64,000 nt of DNA, taken from Paraburkholderia sp. PREW-6R (lineage in GTDB: Bacteria; Pseudomonadota; Gammaproteobacteria; Burkholderiales; Burkholderiaceae). A program made the translations under genes and the position numbers. Of the stretch, positions 15,990 to 23,791 are shown piece after piece. Where the stretch lies: positions 1,178,001 to 1,242,000 of the forward strand of contig NZ_CP155073.1 of NCBI RefSeq assembly GCF_039621805.1. The letters run 5' to 3'. The notes under the pieces are model-generated. The model was not told the origin of the DNA and did no database searches. It worked only from the letters and a program-made list of their open reading frames with translations. Each line of letters opens with the position of its first letter. The first letter of the stretch is position 1.

Positions 15990-18559
15990 TCCAGACAGTT
16001 TTTGAACAGCGCGCGGCAATGGCGTGCGCTTCGCGGGCAGCTTCGGCAACCACAGCGTCATCGGCACCGGCCATCGCGCCCGCACGGGCGTTTCCGTTGC
16101 GCGCAGCGACCGCCGCGCTGATGGCCGGCGCGCTGTGCCTCGGCCGCACCGCATCTGCGCAAGCCACGGACGCGATACCGGTGCTTGCCGCATCTGTGGA
16201 GGAGCCGTTGCCGCTGAGCGGCGCGGCTTATCGCGTGGCGCAGGACGCTTACGCCGCCTACGGCCGCGGCGACTACGCCACTGCGGTCTCGCGCGCGCGC
16301 GAAGCGATTCGCCAGCGGCCCGACGTGGTGTCGTTGCGCGTGCTGCTCGCCAATTCACTGGCCGCGCAACGTCGCTATAACGAGGCGAGCCGCTCGCTCG
16401 GCGACGCCATCGCGACGATCGGCCATCACCCCGCGCTGGTGTTGCGCCGCAAGCAGATCGACGCGCTGAATGCGTCCACGCGTGCCGTGGCGCGAGGCGG
16501 CCGCCCGTTGCCGGGCGACCCGGATGCGCTGCGCGGTCCCGCGCTCGTCGCCGCGCAGCAGGCCTACAAGGCCTATGCCGCGAAAGACTTCGTGGGCACG
16601 GTGAAATACGCGAACGAGGCAATCGCGCTGCGGCCCGACCTGTTGCGCCTGCGTCTGCTGCTGATCGACGCGGCGAGCGCCGCCGGTCAGGACGCCGATG
16701 CATGGCACGCCGACCTCGAAGCCACTCGACGTTTCGGCGACAACGAAGATTTGCGCGTACGCCGCAGCTTCATCGGCAGCCGCCTCGCGCCGAAGGCGTC
16801 GGGCGACTCGTATGCGGCGCGCAAGAAGGGCGATGACGCCCGCGCGACGGCGCTCGCGCGCCAGGCAGTAGCCTATGCGCCGGATCTGGTGGGCTACCGC
16901 ATCCAGCTGATCGACACGCTGTTCGCCGCGAACGATCTGGCGGGCGTGCAGGCGGCCGCGACCGATGCAATCACCGCGGACAGCACGGAAATCATGCCCT
17001 TCGTGTTGCGCGGCTATGCACTGGCCGCGCAGGGCAAGATCGACGAAGCCGACGCGGATTTCGCACAGGCGTTGAAGTCGAAAGATGCGACCGCGCGCAA
17101 CAGGCGGGTGGCGAGCGTGGTCATCGCCGACGTATGGCTCGCCGAAGGGCGGCCGCAGCGCGTGCTCGACGTGCTCACTCCGCTAAAGACCGTCGGCGAC
17201 GACACGGACCCGCCGATCGCATTGCGCCTCGCGCAGGCGCGCAGGATGCTGGCGCGGGGGCAGGCTTCTGCGACGCCTGTCGATCCCGCACGTCGCCCCG
17301 TGATCGACTGCGTCGTCGACCAGTTCGGCGCCAGTTGCGACGTCTATGCGGCCGATCCTGGTTTCGCGGCGGCACGCGCGGCGAGTCTCGCCGCTGCCGC
17401 CAACGACAAGACCCGCGCCGTCGGCTTCGCACGCGAAGCGGTGAAGGAGGCGCCGGACGATCCGCAGCATCGCGTGGAACTGATCAACGCGCTCAGCGCG
17501 GCGGGCGACGACCGCGCCGCGGCACGCGAAGCGCACAGCATGATCGACGCCGGCATGCTCGACGCGATGCCTGACATGACGGCGGCGTACATTGCATCGC
17601 GCGCCGGCGACGAGCGCGTCGCTTACCAGCGCTTCGCGATGGCCGACAAGGCCGGCACGTTGCCCGCGAGCGCGGATGCCGACGCCGGCTATGCCGCGGT
17701 GAACGCGCATCGCAATCGAGAGGCCGCGCAGTATTTCGGGCGCGCGATCGACAACGGTGCGCAACCGACCGACGACACGCCCGCGGCCACGCCCGCGCAA
17801 CTGAACGACATCCGCAGCGCGCACGCCGAGGCCACGCGCGACTGGGGCTTCGACGCGTCGGTCAATTATCGTGGCGCGGGCATGCAGCCGGGCTTCGCGT
17901 CGTCGCCGACACCCGGCACGTCGAATAACTGGCAAAGCGGTGTGGAAGCATACTGGCGGCCGTTCGGCAGCCTCGGCGACCGGATGTTCGAACTCTACGC
18001 GCGCGGTTATGAAAGTTTCGGTGTGAAGAGCGGGCCGAGCGGCGTGTCGACGTTGCAAGGTTCGGTGGGCGCGCGCGCCAAGCCGTTTTCTCAGATCGAC
18101 GCGATTGTCGCGTTCGAGCGGATCATTCCGGTCGGCTCGGCGGTGCGTCCCGACTGGCTCGCGCGCCTCGCGTATTCGGGTGGTGTAGGTATCGAACGCC
18201 GCGTGGATGTGCCGTCATGGTGGACCGCGCAACTCTATGCGGAAACGGGCGCGTATCTGAACGCCGGTTCCGTGTACGGCACGACCAATCTCGAAGTGGG
18301 CCGCACGTTCCGCATGGACCGTTATAGCCCGAAGTGGACTGTGTTCCCGTATGCGGTGATCGGTGCGGACTATGACTCGAGCATCGATCACAGCTTCCCG
18401 GTCGGCGCCGGCGTCGGCATTTCGACGCGCTACTGGATGCGCGACGGCAAATACGATGCGCCGCGCTCTTACATCGATCTGTCGCTGCAATACCGGCTGA
18501 AAATCACCGGCGACGATCGTGCGCGCGGGGTGTTCTTCGGCCTGATCTACTCGTATTGA
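15986..18559 (+). CDS. nfrA: NfrA-like TPR and outer-membrane barrel protein
   Basis: An 857-residue exported protein. A signal peptide lies at residues about 35-60 (LRAATAALMAGALCLGRTASAQA). Residues about 75-560 contain TPR-like repeats with a recurrent pattern (YAAYGRGDYATAVSRAREAI; YKAYAAKDFVGTVKYANEAI; ARATALARQAV; KTRAVGFAREAV). Residues about 640-857 are Tyr/Gly-rich alternating beta strands ending in an aromatic residue (GLIYSY), as in outer-membrane barrels and the NfrA C-terminal domain. This is the architecture of NfrA (phage N4 receptor component), BcsC and PgaA, which export polysaccharide. It overlaps the NfrB-like stop by ATGA. It is shorter than E. coli NfrA (about 990). Expected role: periplasmic scaffold and outer-membrane exit. 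Confidence 0.85.
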   Translation: MIQTVFEQRAAMACASRAASATTASSAPAIAPARAFPLRAATAALMAGALCLGRTASAQATDAIPVLAASVEEPLPLSGAAYRVAQDAYAAYGRGDYATAVSRAREAIRQRPDVVSLRVLLANSLAAQRRYNEASRSLGDAIATIGHHPALVLRRKQIDALNASTRAVARGGRPLPGDPDALRGPALVAAQQAYKAYAAKDFVGTVKYANEAIALRPDLLRLRLLLIDAASAAGQDADAWHADLEATRRFGDNEDLRVRRSFIGSRLAPKASGDSYAARKKGDDARATALARQAVAYAPDLVGYRIQLIDTLFAANDLAGVQAAATDAITADSTEIMPFVLRGYALAAQGKIDEADADFAQALKSKDATARNRRVASVVIADVWLAEGRPQRVLDVLTPLKTVGDDTDPPIALRLAQARRMLARGQASATPVDPARRPVIDCVVDQFGASCDVYAADPGFAAARAASLAAAANDKTRAVGFAREAVKEAPDDPQHRVELINALSAAGDDRAAAREAHSMIDAGMLDAMPDMTAAYIASRAGDERVAYQRFAMADKAGTLPASADADAGYAAVNAHRNREAAQYFGRAIDNGAQPTDDTPAATPAQLNDIRSAHAEATRDWGFDASVNYRGAGMQPGFASSPTPGTSNNWQSGVEAYWRPFGSLGDRMFELYARGYESFGVKSGPSGVSTLQGSVGARAKPFSQIDAIVAFERIIPVGSAVRPDWLARLAYSGGVGIERRVDVPSWWTAQLYAETGAYLNAGSVYGTTNLEVGRTFRMDRYSPKWTVFPYAVIGADYDSSIDHSFPVGAGVGISTRYWMRDGKYDAPRSYIDLSLQYRLKITGDDRARGVFFGLIYSY

Positions 18560-18563
18560 ACGC

Positions 18564-19301
18564 ATGAAAACGAAACGCATGATGAGAACAATCAGCCTGA
18601 ACCGTTCGAAGTGGGCTGTCGCAATCGCGGCGCTCGTGCCAAGTCTCGTGTTCGTGCCTCGCGCACATGCGGCGGCCGACGACGTCGCCAGTCTGTATGG
18701 GCCGCAGCCGCCCGCCAACGCGTCGTATCTGCGCGTGCTGAACGCGTCGTCACAAGCGGCGCATGTCGCGCTTGCCGGCAGCGAAGCGCCGCAAACCGTC
18801 GCGCCGGGTGCCGTCACGCGCTTTAGCGTGTTGACGCAGGGTACGGGGGCGCGTGTTAGCGTCGACGGCAAGGTGCTCGCCGACGCAGGCGCCGCGAACC
18901 CGTCTGCCCATGCCGGCGACGCCGTGACGGTGGCGCTGAGTCACGATGCGAAAGGCTGGCACGCGACGTGGGTCGTCGGCCGTTATGAGCGTGCTGACGG
19001 TCTTAAGGCGACACTACGCGCGTTCAACTTTGCGCCGGGTTGTAGCGCGAAGATCAGCGTGGACGGCAACGGTCCGATTGTGTTCGCGCAGATAGCAACG
19101 GGCGCACAGGATGCGCGCACGATCAATCCGGTCAGCGCGAAACTGGTCGGACTGTGCGGTGCGGCTGCGGCGAGTGCGGCGCTGCCGCTGCCGACGCTTT
19201 CCGCCGGCGACAGCTACAGCGTATTCGTCACCGGCGACGCACATAGACCGGTACTGACGGGCGCGCTCGATACGCTCGCGTGGCCGCCGGCCGCGAAGTA
19301 A
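18564..19301 (+). CDS. AlgF-like periplasmic polysaccharide-acylation accessory protein
   Basis: A 245-residue exported protein. A basic N terminus and signal peptide end near residue 37 (LVFVPRAHAAA). The mature start ASLYGPQPPANASYLRVLNAS resembles the LY-P-P--SAFVRVVN opening of AlgF, the periplasmic factor required for alginate O-acetylation; two similar beta domains follow (residues about 45-130 and 140-240). It begins 5 bp after the NfrA-like stop and precedes two AlgJ-like genes, so context supports the assignment. Its biochemical role in alginate systems is to link periplasmic acetyltransferases to the acyl relay; the same is inferred here. Confidence 0.75.
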   Translation: MKTKRMMRTISLNRSKWAVAIAALVPSLVFVPRAHAAADDVASLYGPQPPANASYLRVLNASSQAAHVALAGSEAPQTVAPGAVTRFSVLTQGTGARVSVDGKVLADAGAANPSAHAGDAVTVALSHDAKGWHATWVVGRYERADGLKATLRAFNFAPGCSAKISVDGNGPIVFAQIATGAQDARTINPVSAKLVGLCGAAAASAALPLPTLSAGDSYSVFVTGDAHRPVLTGALDTLAWPPAAK

Positions 19302-19595
19302 GCGGCACGCGTTCTGCAGCGTTGTGGGCTGCAGTGCGGCAGCGTCGCGGCAGCCATCAGGCAAGACGGCGCGCAAGCCCGACACGATGCGGTGCGAACC
19401 AACGTAGTACGAATGAATCGGTACGAACGCACGTAGTACGAACAAATGCAGGTCCAAACGAATCCGTAAGAACACACGTAGCGAAAAAGCAGATGCGTCA
19501 TCTTTGCAACACGTCAGGACATCCGATCGCCGCGCGGGTCGTGCTCGCGAGGTGCGGCGCGTCGTTGCTTCACATCAGCCACGGGGTCCCAAAAA
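19302..19595. repeat. operon gap with short direct repeats (ACGTAGTACGAA)
   Basis: The only gap over 50 bp between the nfrB-like gene and the end of the locus. ACGTAGTACGAA occurs at 19402-19413 and 19431-19442, with degenerate copies (GGTACGAACG, ACACGTAGCGAA) around and after them to about 19485. The stretch is less G+C-rich than neighbouring genes. It could hold an internal promoter, an mRNA processing site or a decayed repeat; no coding sequence is supported. Confidence 0.45.
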
Positions 19596-20624
19596 ATGAC
19601 TGATTCCAGCAGTTCGTTTCAACCGCCGTCTGTTCATGCTCGAGCCGTCGACAGCGGCCGCCGCCGCCTGTTGCTCACGCTGGCCGCCGCGCCGTTCGCC
19701 GGTGCAGTCTCAATGATGCCGCGCCGCGCGCTGGCAGCGGCTTCGTCGAGCGTGATCGAGGGCCGCAATCTGTGGCTCTATCCCGGCTGGGAAAGTCTCA
19801 CCGACGACGCCACCGCCGATTGCCTGAAAGCGATCGACCTGATCCATCAAACCACGGACAAGCTCGCCGCGCGCGGCATTCGCAGCGTGATCGTGGTCGC
19901 GCCGCTAAAAGGGCGGGCGTGCGCGGAAAATCTGCCGGCCGGCGTCGCGTTGTCCGACGGCGTCACGAAGCGCTTTGCCGCCATGCGCGCGCAGGCCGCG
20001 TCGTTAAATCTGGCGCTTGTCGATTCGGTCGCGGCGATTGCCGGCGTCGACGCATCGCAGGAAAAATACATTCGCGCCGACTACCACTGGAGCGGCCATT
20101 CCGCCGAGGCGGTTGCGTCGCGCGTCGCCAAACGGCTGGCCGGCATGGGGCCGCTGAAGGGCAGTGCGGGTTCGGGCACGCGACTCGGCAAGTGGAACGA
20201 AGAAGTGCGCTATGGCGACCTCGCGGCGCTGCTGCCGCCGGATAAAAAGCAGGCGGTCGGCAAGGATCATTTCATCGTGCGCTCGGCGGGCGCGTCGCCG
20301 GGTCTCGTCGACGGCGGTGCGCCAGTCGTGCAGGTGGTCGGCAACAGCATGGTGCAGCCCTACCTCGGCTTTCCGCAGAAGCTCTCCAATGCGATCGACC
20401 GCCCGGTCGGGCTCACGTGGACGTTCGGCGACACCGGCCCGTGGAAGACGTTGCTCAACTATCTGGAGTCGCCCGCATATAAGGCCAATCCACCGCAGGC
20501 GATCGTCTGGCAGTTCAACGAAGGGCAGATGATGAACCTGCCGTCCGCGGCCGGGCAATGGGACGCCACGTCCGTGATGTCCGAGGACGCTTTCCTCGCG
20601 CGCGTGACAAAGGCGACGGCCTGA
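19596..20624 (+). CDS. AlgJ/AlgX-like SGNH-type acyltransferase (first copy)
   Basis: A 342-residue exported protein of the AlgJ/AlgX family, periplasmic SGNH-like enzymes that move acetyl groups onto polysaccharide. It has a twin-arginine-like leader (GRRRLLLTLAAAPF with ALAAA cleavage site). The catalytic Asp-His pair appears as DYHWSGHSAE (D162, H164) and the nucleophile serine as VVGNSMV (S251). The DxHW motif is the typical signature. The ATG at 19596 is preceded by GGGG and A-rich sequence. It is separated from the AlgF-like gene by a repeat-containing gap, and its stop overlaps the start of the next AlgJ-like gene (TGATG). Confidence 0.82.
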   Translation: MTDSSSSFQPPSVHARAVDSGRRRLLLTLAAAPFAGAVSMMPRRALAAASSSVIEGRNLWLYPGWESLTDDATADCLKAIDLIHQTTDKLAARGIRSVIVVAPLKGRACAENLPAGVALSDGVTKRFAAMRAQAASLNLALVDSVAAIAGVDASQEKYIRADYHWSGHSAEAVASRVAKRLAGMGPLKGSAGSGTRLGKWNEEVRYGDLAALLPPDKKQAVGKDHFIVRSAGASPGLVDGGAPVVQVVGNSMVQPYLGFPQKLSNAIDRPVGLTWTFGDTGPWKTLLNYLESPAYKANPPQAIVWQFNEGQMMNLPSAAGQWDATSVMSEDAFLARVTKATA

Positions 20625-21850
20625 TGAGCGAGTCAGTCGGACGACGCGCGGCACGCACGGAGGCCGCTGCGCAGGGCCCGACCGCGCCGACGACGCAGGC
20701 CGCCGCGCGCGCACACCGGCGCGTCGCATGGCTCGTCGCGTTGCTGCTCGGCGCGGGCTGCGTGGCCGCGCTGACGTCGCTTTTTATGCAGGCGCGCGAT
20801 GGCGTGTCGTCCGCCGCGCCTGTCGACGCGCGCGGCTGGCGCGACGGCAGTCTGGGCCGCAGCATCGACCGCGCGATCGACGTGCCGTACGCCGCCACGC
20901 TGCACCGCTGGCAGGCGGCGGCCCGCTATCGCCTGTTCGGCGACCTCGGGCGGCAGGTGCGCGAGGGCTGCCCCGGCTGGCTGTTCTACGCGGATGGTCT
21001 GAGCGCGCCGGTGCAACCGGGTCATGATCCCGTCGAACGCACGGACGGCGGCGATGGGCTGACCGACGCACGCATCGCCACGCTGCATCGCTACGCCGAC
21101 GCGTTGCGTGGCATGGGTATCCAGTTGCTGGTGGTGACGGTGCCCGACAAGGCGCGCGTGGAAAGCGAAGCGCTATGCGGGCTTCGGCAGGACGCGCGCA
21201 TGACGCAGCGTCTGACCGTCTGGAATCGCGCGCTAGATGCCAGCGGCGTTGCGCATGTGAATCTGTTGCCCGCGTTGCAGGCCGCGCGGCCCGCATACTT
21301 CCGCACGGACGTGCATTGGAACGCGCGCGGCGCGCAAGCGGCTGCGCGGGTAGTGGGCGCGGCCGCGCTGCCCATGCTGGGCAAGCGCGGCGACACGCTC
21401 TTTGCACACACGGCGACGCCGCCCGCACCGCGTGTCGGCGATCTGCTCACGCTCGCGAATCTCGACAAGGTGTCCGACGCATGGCGTCCCGCACCCGACA
21501 TGGTGGCCGTGCAGACGTTGCACGCGCAACGAAGCGGCGGCCTGCTCGACGACGCGCCTTCGGCCGACGTGTTGCTCGCGGGCAGTTCGTTCTCGCGGCG
21601 CAGTGCATTTGCCGAACGGCTCGGCGAGCAGCTCGGCCGCGAAGTGTGGAACGTGAGCGTGGACGACGGGCAGTTCGACCGTGCGCTGCAGGCCGTGTGG
21701 CGCGAGCGCGCGACATGGCCGAAAAGTGTGCGCGTGGTGATCTGGGAGATGTCGGAAGACGCGCTGTCAATGCCGGCCGATACCGCCGCTACCCATGCCG
21801 CCGCCATTGCCACGACCGCTGCTTTCGCACCCGTCGCGAGCAAGGACTGA
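20624..21850 (+). CDS. AlgJ/AlgX-like SGNH-type acyltransferase (second copy)
   Basis: A 408-residue protein anchored by one N-terminal membrane helix (residues about 34-52, VAWLVALLLGAGCVAALTSL) with the rest in the periplasm. The signatures are TDVHWNARG (D229, H231) and LLAGSSFSRRS (S321), matching the AlgJ catalytic triad. The N-terminal 30 residues are Ala/Thr-rich. It overlaps the first copy and sits 5 bp before the MBOAT gene. Two AlgJ-like proteins beside one MBOAT parallel the AlgJ plus AlgX arrangement of alginate, where one relays acetyl and the other transfers it to polymer. Similarity of role to DltD (which also has a membrane anchor and SGNH-like fold) is equally possible. Confidence 0.82.
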   Translation: MSESVGRRAARTEAAAQGPTAPTTQAAARAHRRVAWLVALLLGAGCVAALTSLFMQARDGVSSAAPVDARGWRDGSLGRSIDRAIDVPYAATLHRWQAAARYRLFGDLGRQVREGCPGWLFYADGLSAPVQPGHDPVERTDGGDGLTDARIATLHRYADALRGMGIQLLVVTVPDKARVESEALCGLRQDARMTQRLTVWNRALDASGVAHVNLLPALQAARPAYFRTDVHWNARGAQAAARVVGAAALPMLGKRGDTLFAHTATPPAPRVGDLLTLANLDKVSDAWRPAPDMVAVQTLHAQRSGGLLDDAPSADVLLAGSSFSRRSAFAERLGEQLGREVWNVSVDDGQFDRALQAVWRERATWPKSVRVVIWEMSEDALSMPADTAATHAAAIATTAAFAPVASKD

Positions 21851-21855
21851 CGCCC

Positions 21856-23514
21856 ATGCTATTCAACTCGTTCATCTTCCTCACGCTGTTCCTGCCGCTC
21901 GCGCTGGTTGGCTACTATCTGCTTGGTCAGCGCCTGCCGCGCGCGGCGGCCGCGTGGCTGTGCGGCGCGTCGATCGTGTTTTACGGTTGGTGGACGCCGG
22001 CATTCGTCGGCCTGCTGCTGGGTTCGATCGTATTCAACTACGCAATGAGTTGCGCGATCGTCGCCGCACCCGCTCAGTCCGCGCGACGTCGCAGGCTGCT
22101 TGCTTTCGCCATCACGGCCGACCTCGCGCTGCTGGTGCGCTACAAATATCTGGCAACGCTGCTCACGACGCTCGTGCACGCCAGCGGGATTGCGCCTCAT
22201 GGCTGGATCGAGCACGGAATGCACGAGGTCATTTTGCCGCTCGGCGTATCGTTCTTCACGTTCACGCAAATCGGCTATCTGCTCGATTGCAATGCAGGGA
22301 TCGTGAAGCAACGCGACCCGCTCGGGTATGTGCAATTCGTCACGTTCTTTCCACATCTGATCGCAGGGCCGATCCTGCATCACAAGGAAATGATGACGCA
22401 ATTCGCGCAGCCGTCCACGTACCGGCTGAAAGCCGAGAATCTGTCGGTTGGCGCGTTCGTCTTCACGATCGGACTCGCGAAGAAGGTGCTATTTGCCGAC
22501 ACGATCGCGCCGTTCGCCGACGCGGGGTTCGCCGCGCCGCATGAATTGCAGGGATTCGCCGCGTGGGGCACGTGCATAGCCTACGCGCTGCAGCTCTATT
22601 TCGACTTCTCCGGCTATTCGGACATGGCCGTCGGGCTCGCGAAGATGTTCGGCGTGCGCTTTCCGCTCAATTTCAATTCGCCGTTCAAGGCGGCCAGCAT
22701 CATCGATTTCTGGCAGCGCTGGCACATGACGCTTACGCGTTATCTGACCGCCTATCTGTACTACCCGATGGCGATGCGCATCAATCGCCGCCGGGCATTG
22801 CGCGGCTTGCCGATTGGCCGCCTCGCGCAACGTTCGACGAGCGGCTTTCTGTCCACCGTCGCGTTACCGACCTTCTACACGATGGCGCTCGCCGGCGTGT
22901 GGCACGGCGCGGGTCTGCAGTATCTGATCTATGGGCTGCTGCACGCTGCCTATCTGACCGTGAATCACGCGTATCGCGCGTGGCGTGCTTTTCCGCTGGC
23001 TTCTTCTCCGACAGTATCCGCGAACCCTGCCGCGACCGCTTCCGCGAAGCGTCAGCCGGCAGCAAAGGCGCTTGGCGCCCGCGTTCGCCACATGGTCAAC
23101 GTGCTACTGACCTTCGTTGCCGCACTTGTCGCGTTCGCCTTTTTCCGCGCGCACGGAGTCGGCGATGCACTTGCGCTGCTGCAAGGCATGGCAGGCTTTC
23201 ACGGCTTCGAGTCACCGGGCTGGCCGGCCTGGGACGCCGCCGGTATGGACTTCGGCGCATGGCTGCATCTGGTTGCAGGCCGTTCGACGCTCGCGCTGCT
23301 GATCGCCGGGATGTTGCTGATCGTCTGGTGCGCGCCGAACTCGCATCAGTTGATGGGACGCTTTTCGCCCGCGCTGGAGCGCGCGGCCGAAGGTGTGCCC
23401 GCCTCGCTAACGTGGCGGCCGTCGCTGCGCTGGAGCATCGCGATGGTTGGCATGCTGGTGTTCTGCGTCGCGCAGTTGCACGGCGAAGTGCGTTTCCTTT
23501 ACTTCCAGTTCTGA
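21856..23514 (+). CDS. MBOAT family O-acyltransferase (AlgI/DltB-like)
   Basis: A 552-residue multi-spanning membrane protein. The N terminus LFNSFIFLTLFLPLALVGYYLL and PLGVSFFTFTQIGYLLD are MBOAT landmarks; DFWQRWHMTLTRYLTAYLYYP and GVWHGAGLQYLIYGLLHA carry the conserved His residues (catalytic H350 equivalent). AlgI passes acetyl groups and DltB passes D-alanyl groups across the inner membrane. The start is the ATG at 21856. Because a DltC-like carrier protein and DltA-like ligase follow immediately, the donor here is more likely a carrier-bound acyl or aminoacyl group than acetyl-CoA. Confidence 0.93.
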   Translation: MLFNSFIFLTLFLPLALVGYYLLGQRLPRAAAAWLCGASIVFYGWWTPAFVGLLLGSIVFNYAMSCAIVAAPAQSARRRRLLAFAITADLALLVRYKYLATLLTTLVHASGIAPHGWIEHGMHEVILPLGVSFFTFTQIGYLLDCNAGIVKQRDPLGYVQFVTFFPHLIAGPILHHKEMMTQFAQPSTYRLKAENLSVGAFVFTIGLAKKVLFADTIAPFADAGFAAPHELQGFAAWGTCIAYALQLYFDFSGYSDMAVGLAKMFGVRFPLNFNSPFKAASIIDFWQRWHMTLTRYLTAYLYYPMAMRINRRRALRGLPIGRLAQRSTSGFLSTVALPTFYTMALAGVWHGAGLQYLIYGLLHAAYLTVNHAYRAWRAFPLASSPTVSANPAATASAKRQPAAKALGARVRHMVNVLLTFVAALVAFAFFRAHGVGDALALLQGMAGFHGFESPGWPAWDAAGMDFGAWLHLVAGRSTLALLIAGMLLIVWCAPNSHQLMGRFSPALERAAEGVPASLTWRPSLRWSIAMVGMLVFCVAQLHGEVRFLYFQF

Positions 23515-23547
23515 AGACCGGAACGACGTTTTCATCAGGATAAAAAT

Positions 23548-23784
23548 ATGACTCAAAACGATACGTTGCGCGCCGAGGTGGCCTCGCTCGTCGAATCTGT
23601 CGTGCTGCGGCCCGTGCAGGATGACGAACTGCTGCTCGAAACCGGGCTGGTCGACTCCGTGCTCGCGGTGGAGATCGTGATGGGCGTCGAGATGCAATTC
23701 GGCGTGCGCATTCCGCCGACTGAAATTGCCGAACACCTTGCTTGCGTCGATGCGCTGTGCGCGTTCATCGACGCGAATCGCTAG
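23548..23784 (+). CDS. acyl/aminoacyl carrier protein, DltC-like
   Basis: A 78-residue four-helix carrier protein. The phosphopantetheine attachment serine is S37 in GLVDSVLAVEIV, the DSx motif of carrier proteins; the flanking ETGLVDS and FGVRIPPTEIAEH resemble DltC more than fatty-acid ACP, although the modified motif is DSV rather than DSL. It lies 33 bp after the MBOAT gene and 7 bp before the adenylating ligase. A 4'-phosphopantetheinyl transferase from elsewhere is needed to activate it. Confidence 0.88.
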   Translation: MTQNDTLRAEVASLVESVVLRPVQDDELLLETGLVDSVLAVEIVMGVEMQFGVRIPPTEIAEHLACVDALCAFIDANR

Positions 23785-23791
23785 ACCCCTG

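Noticed and set aside
14085..16703. 872-residue minus-strand frame opposite nfrB/nfrA-like genes
   Set aside because: Spans two genes with coupled starts on the other strand and shows no domain or ribosome-binding site.
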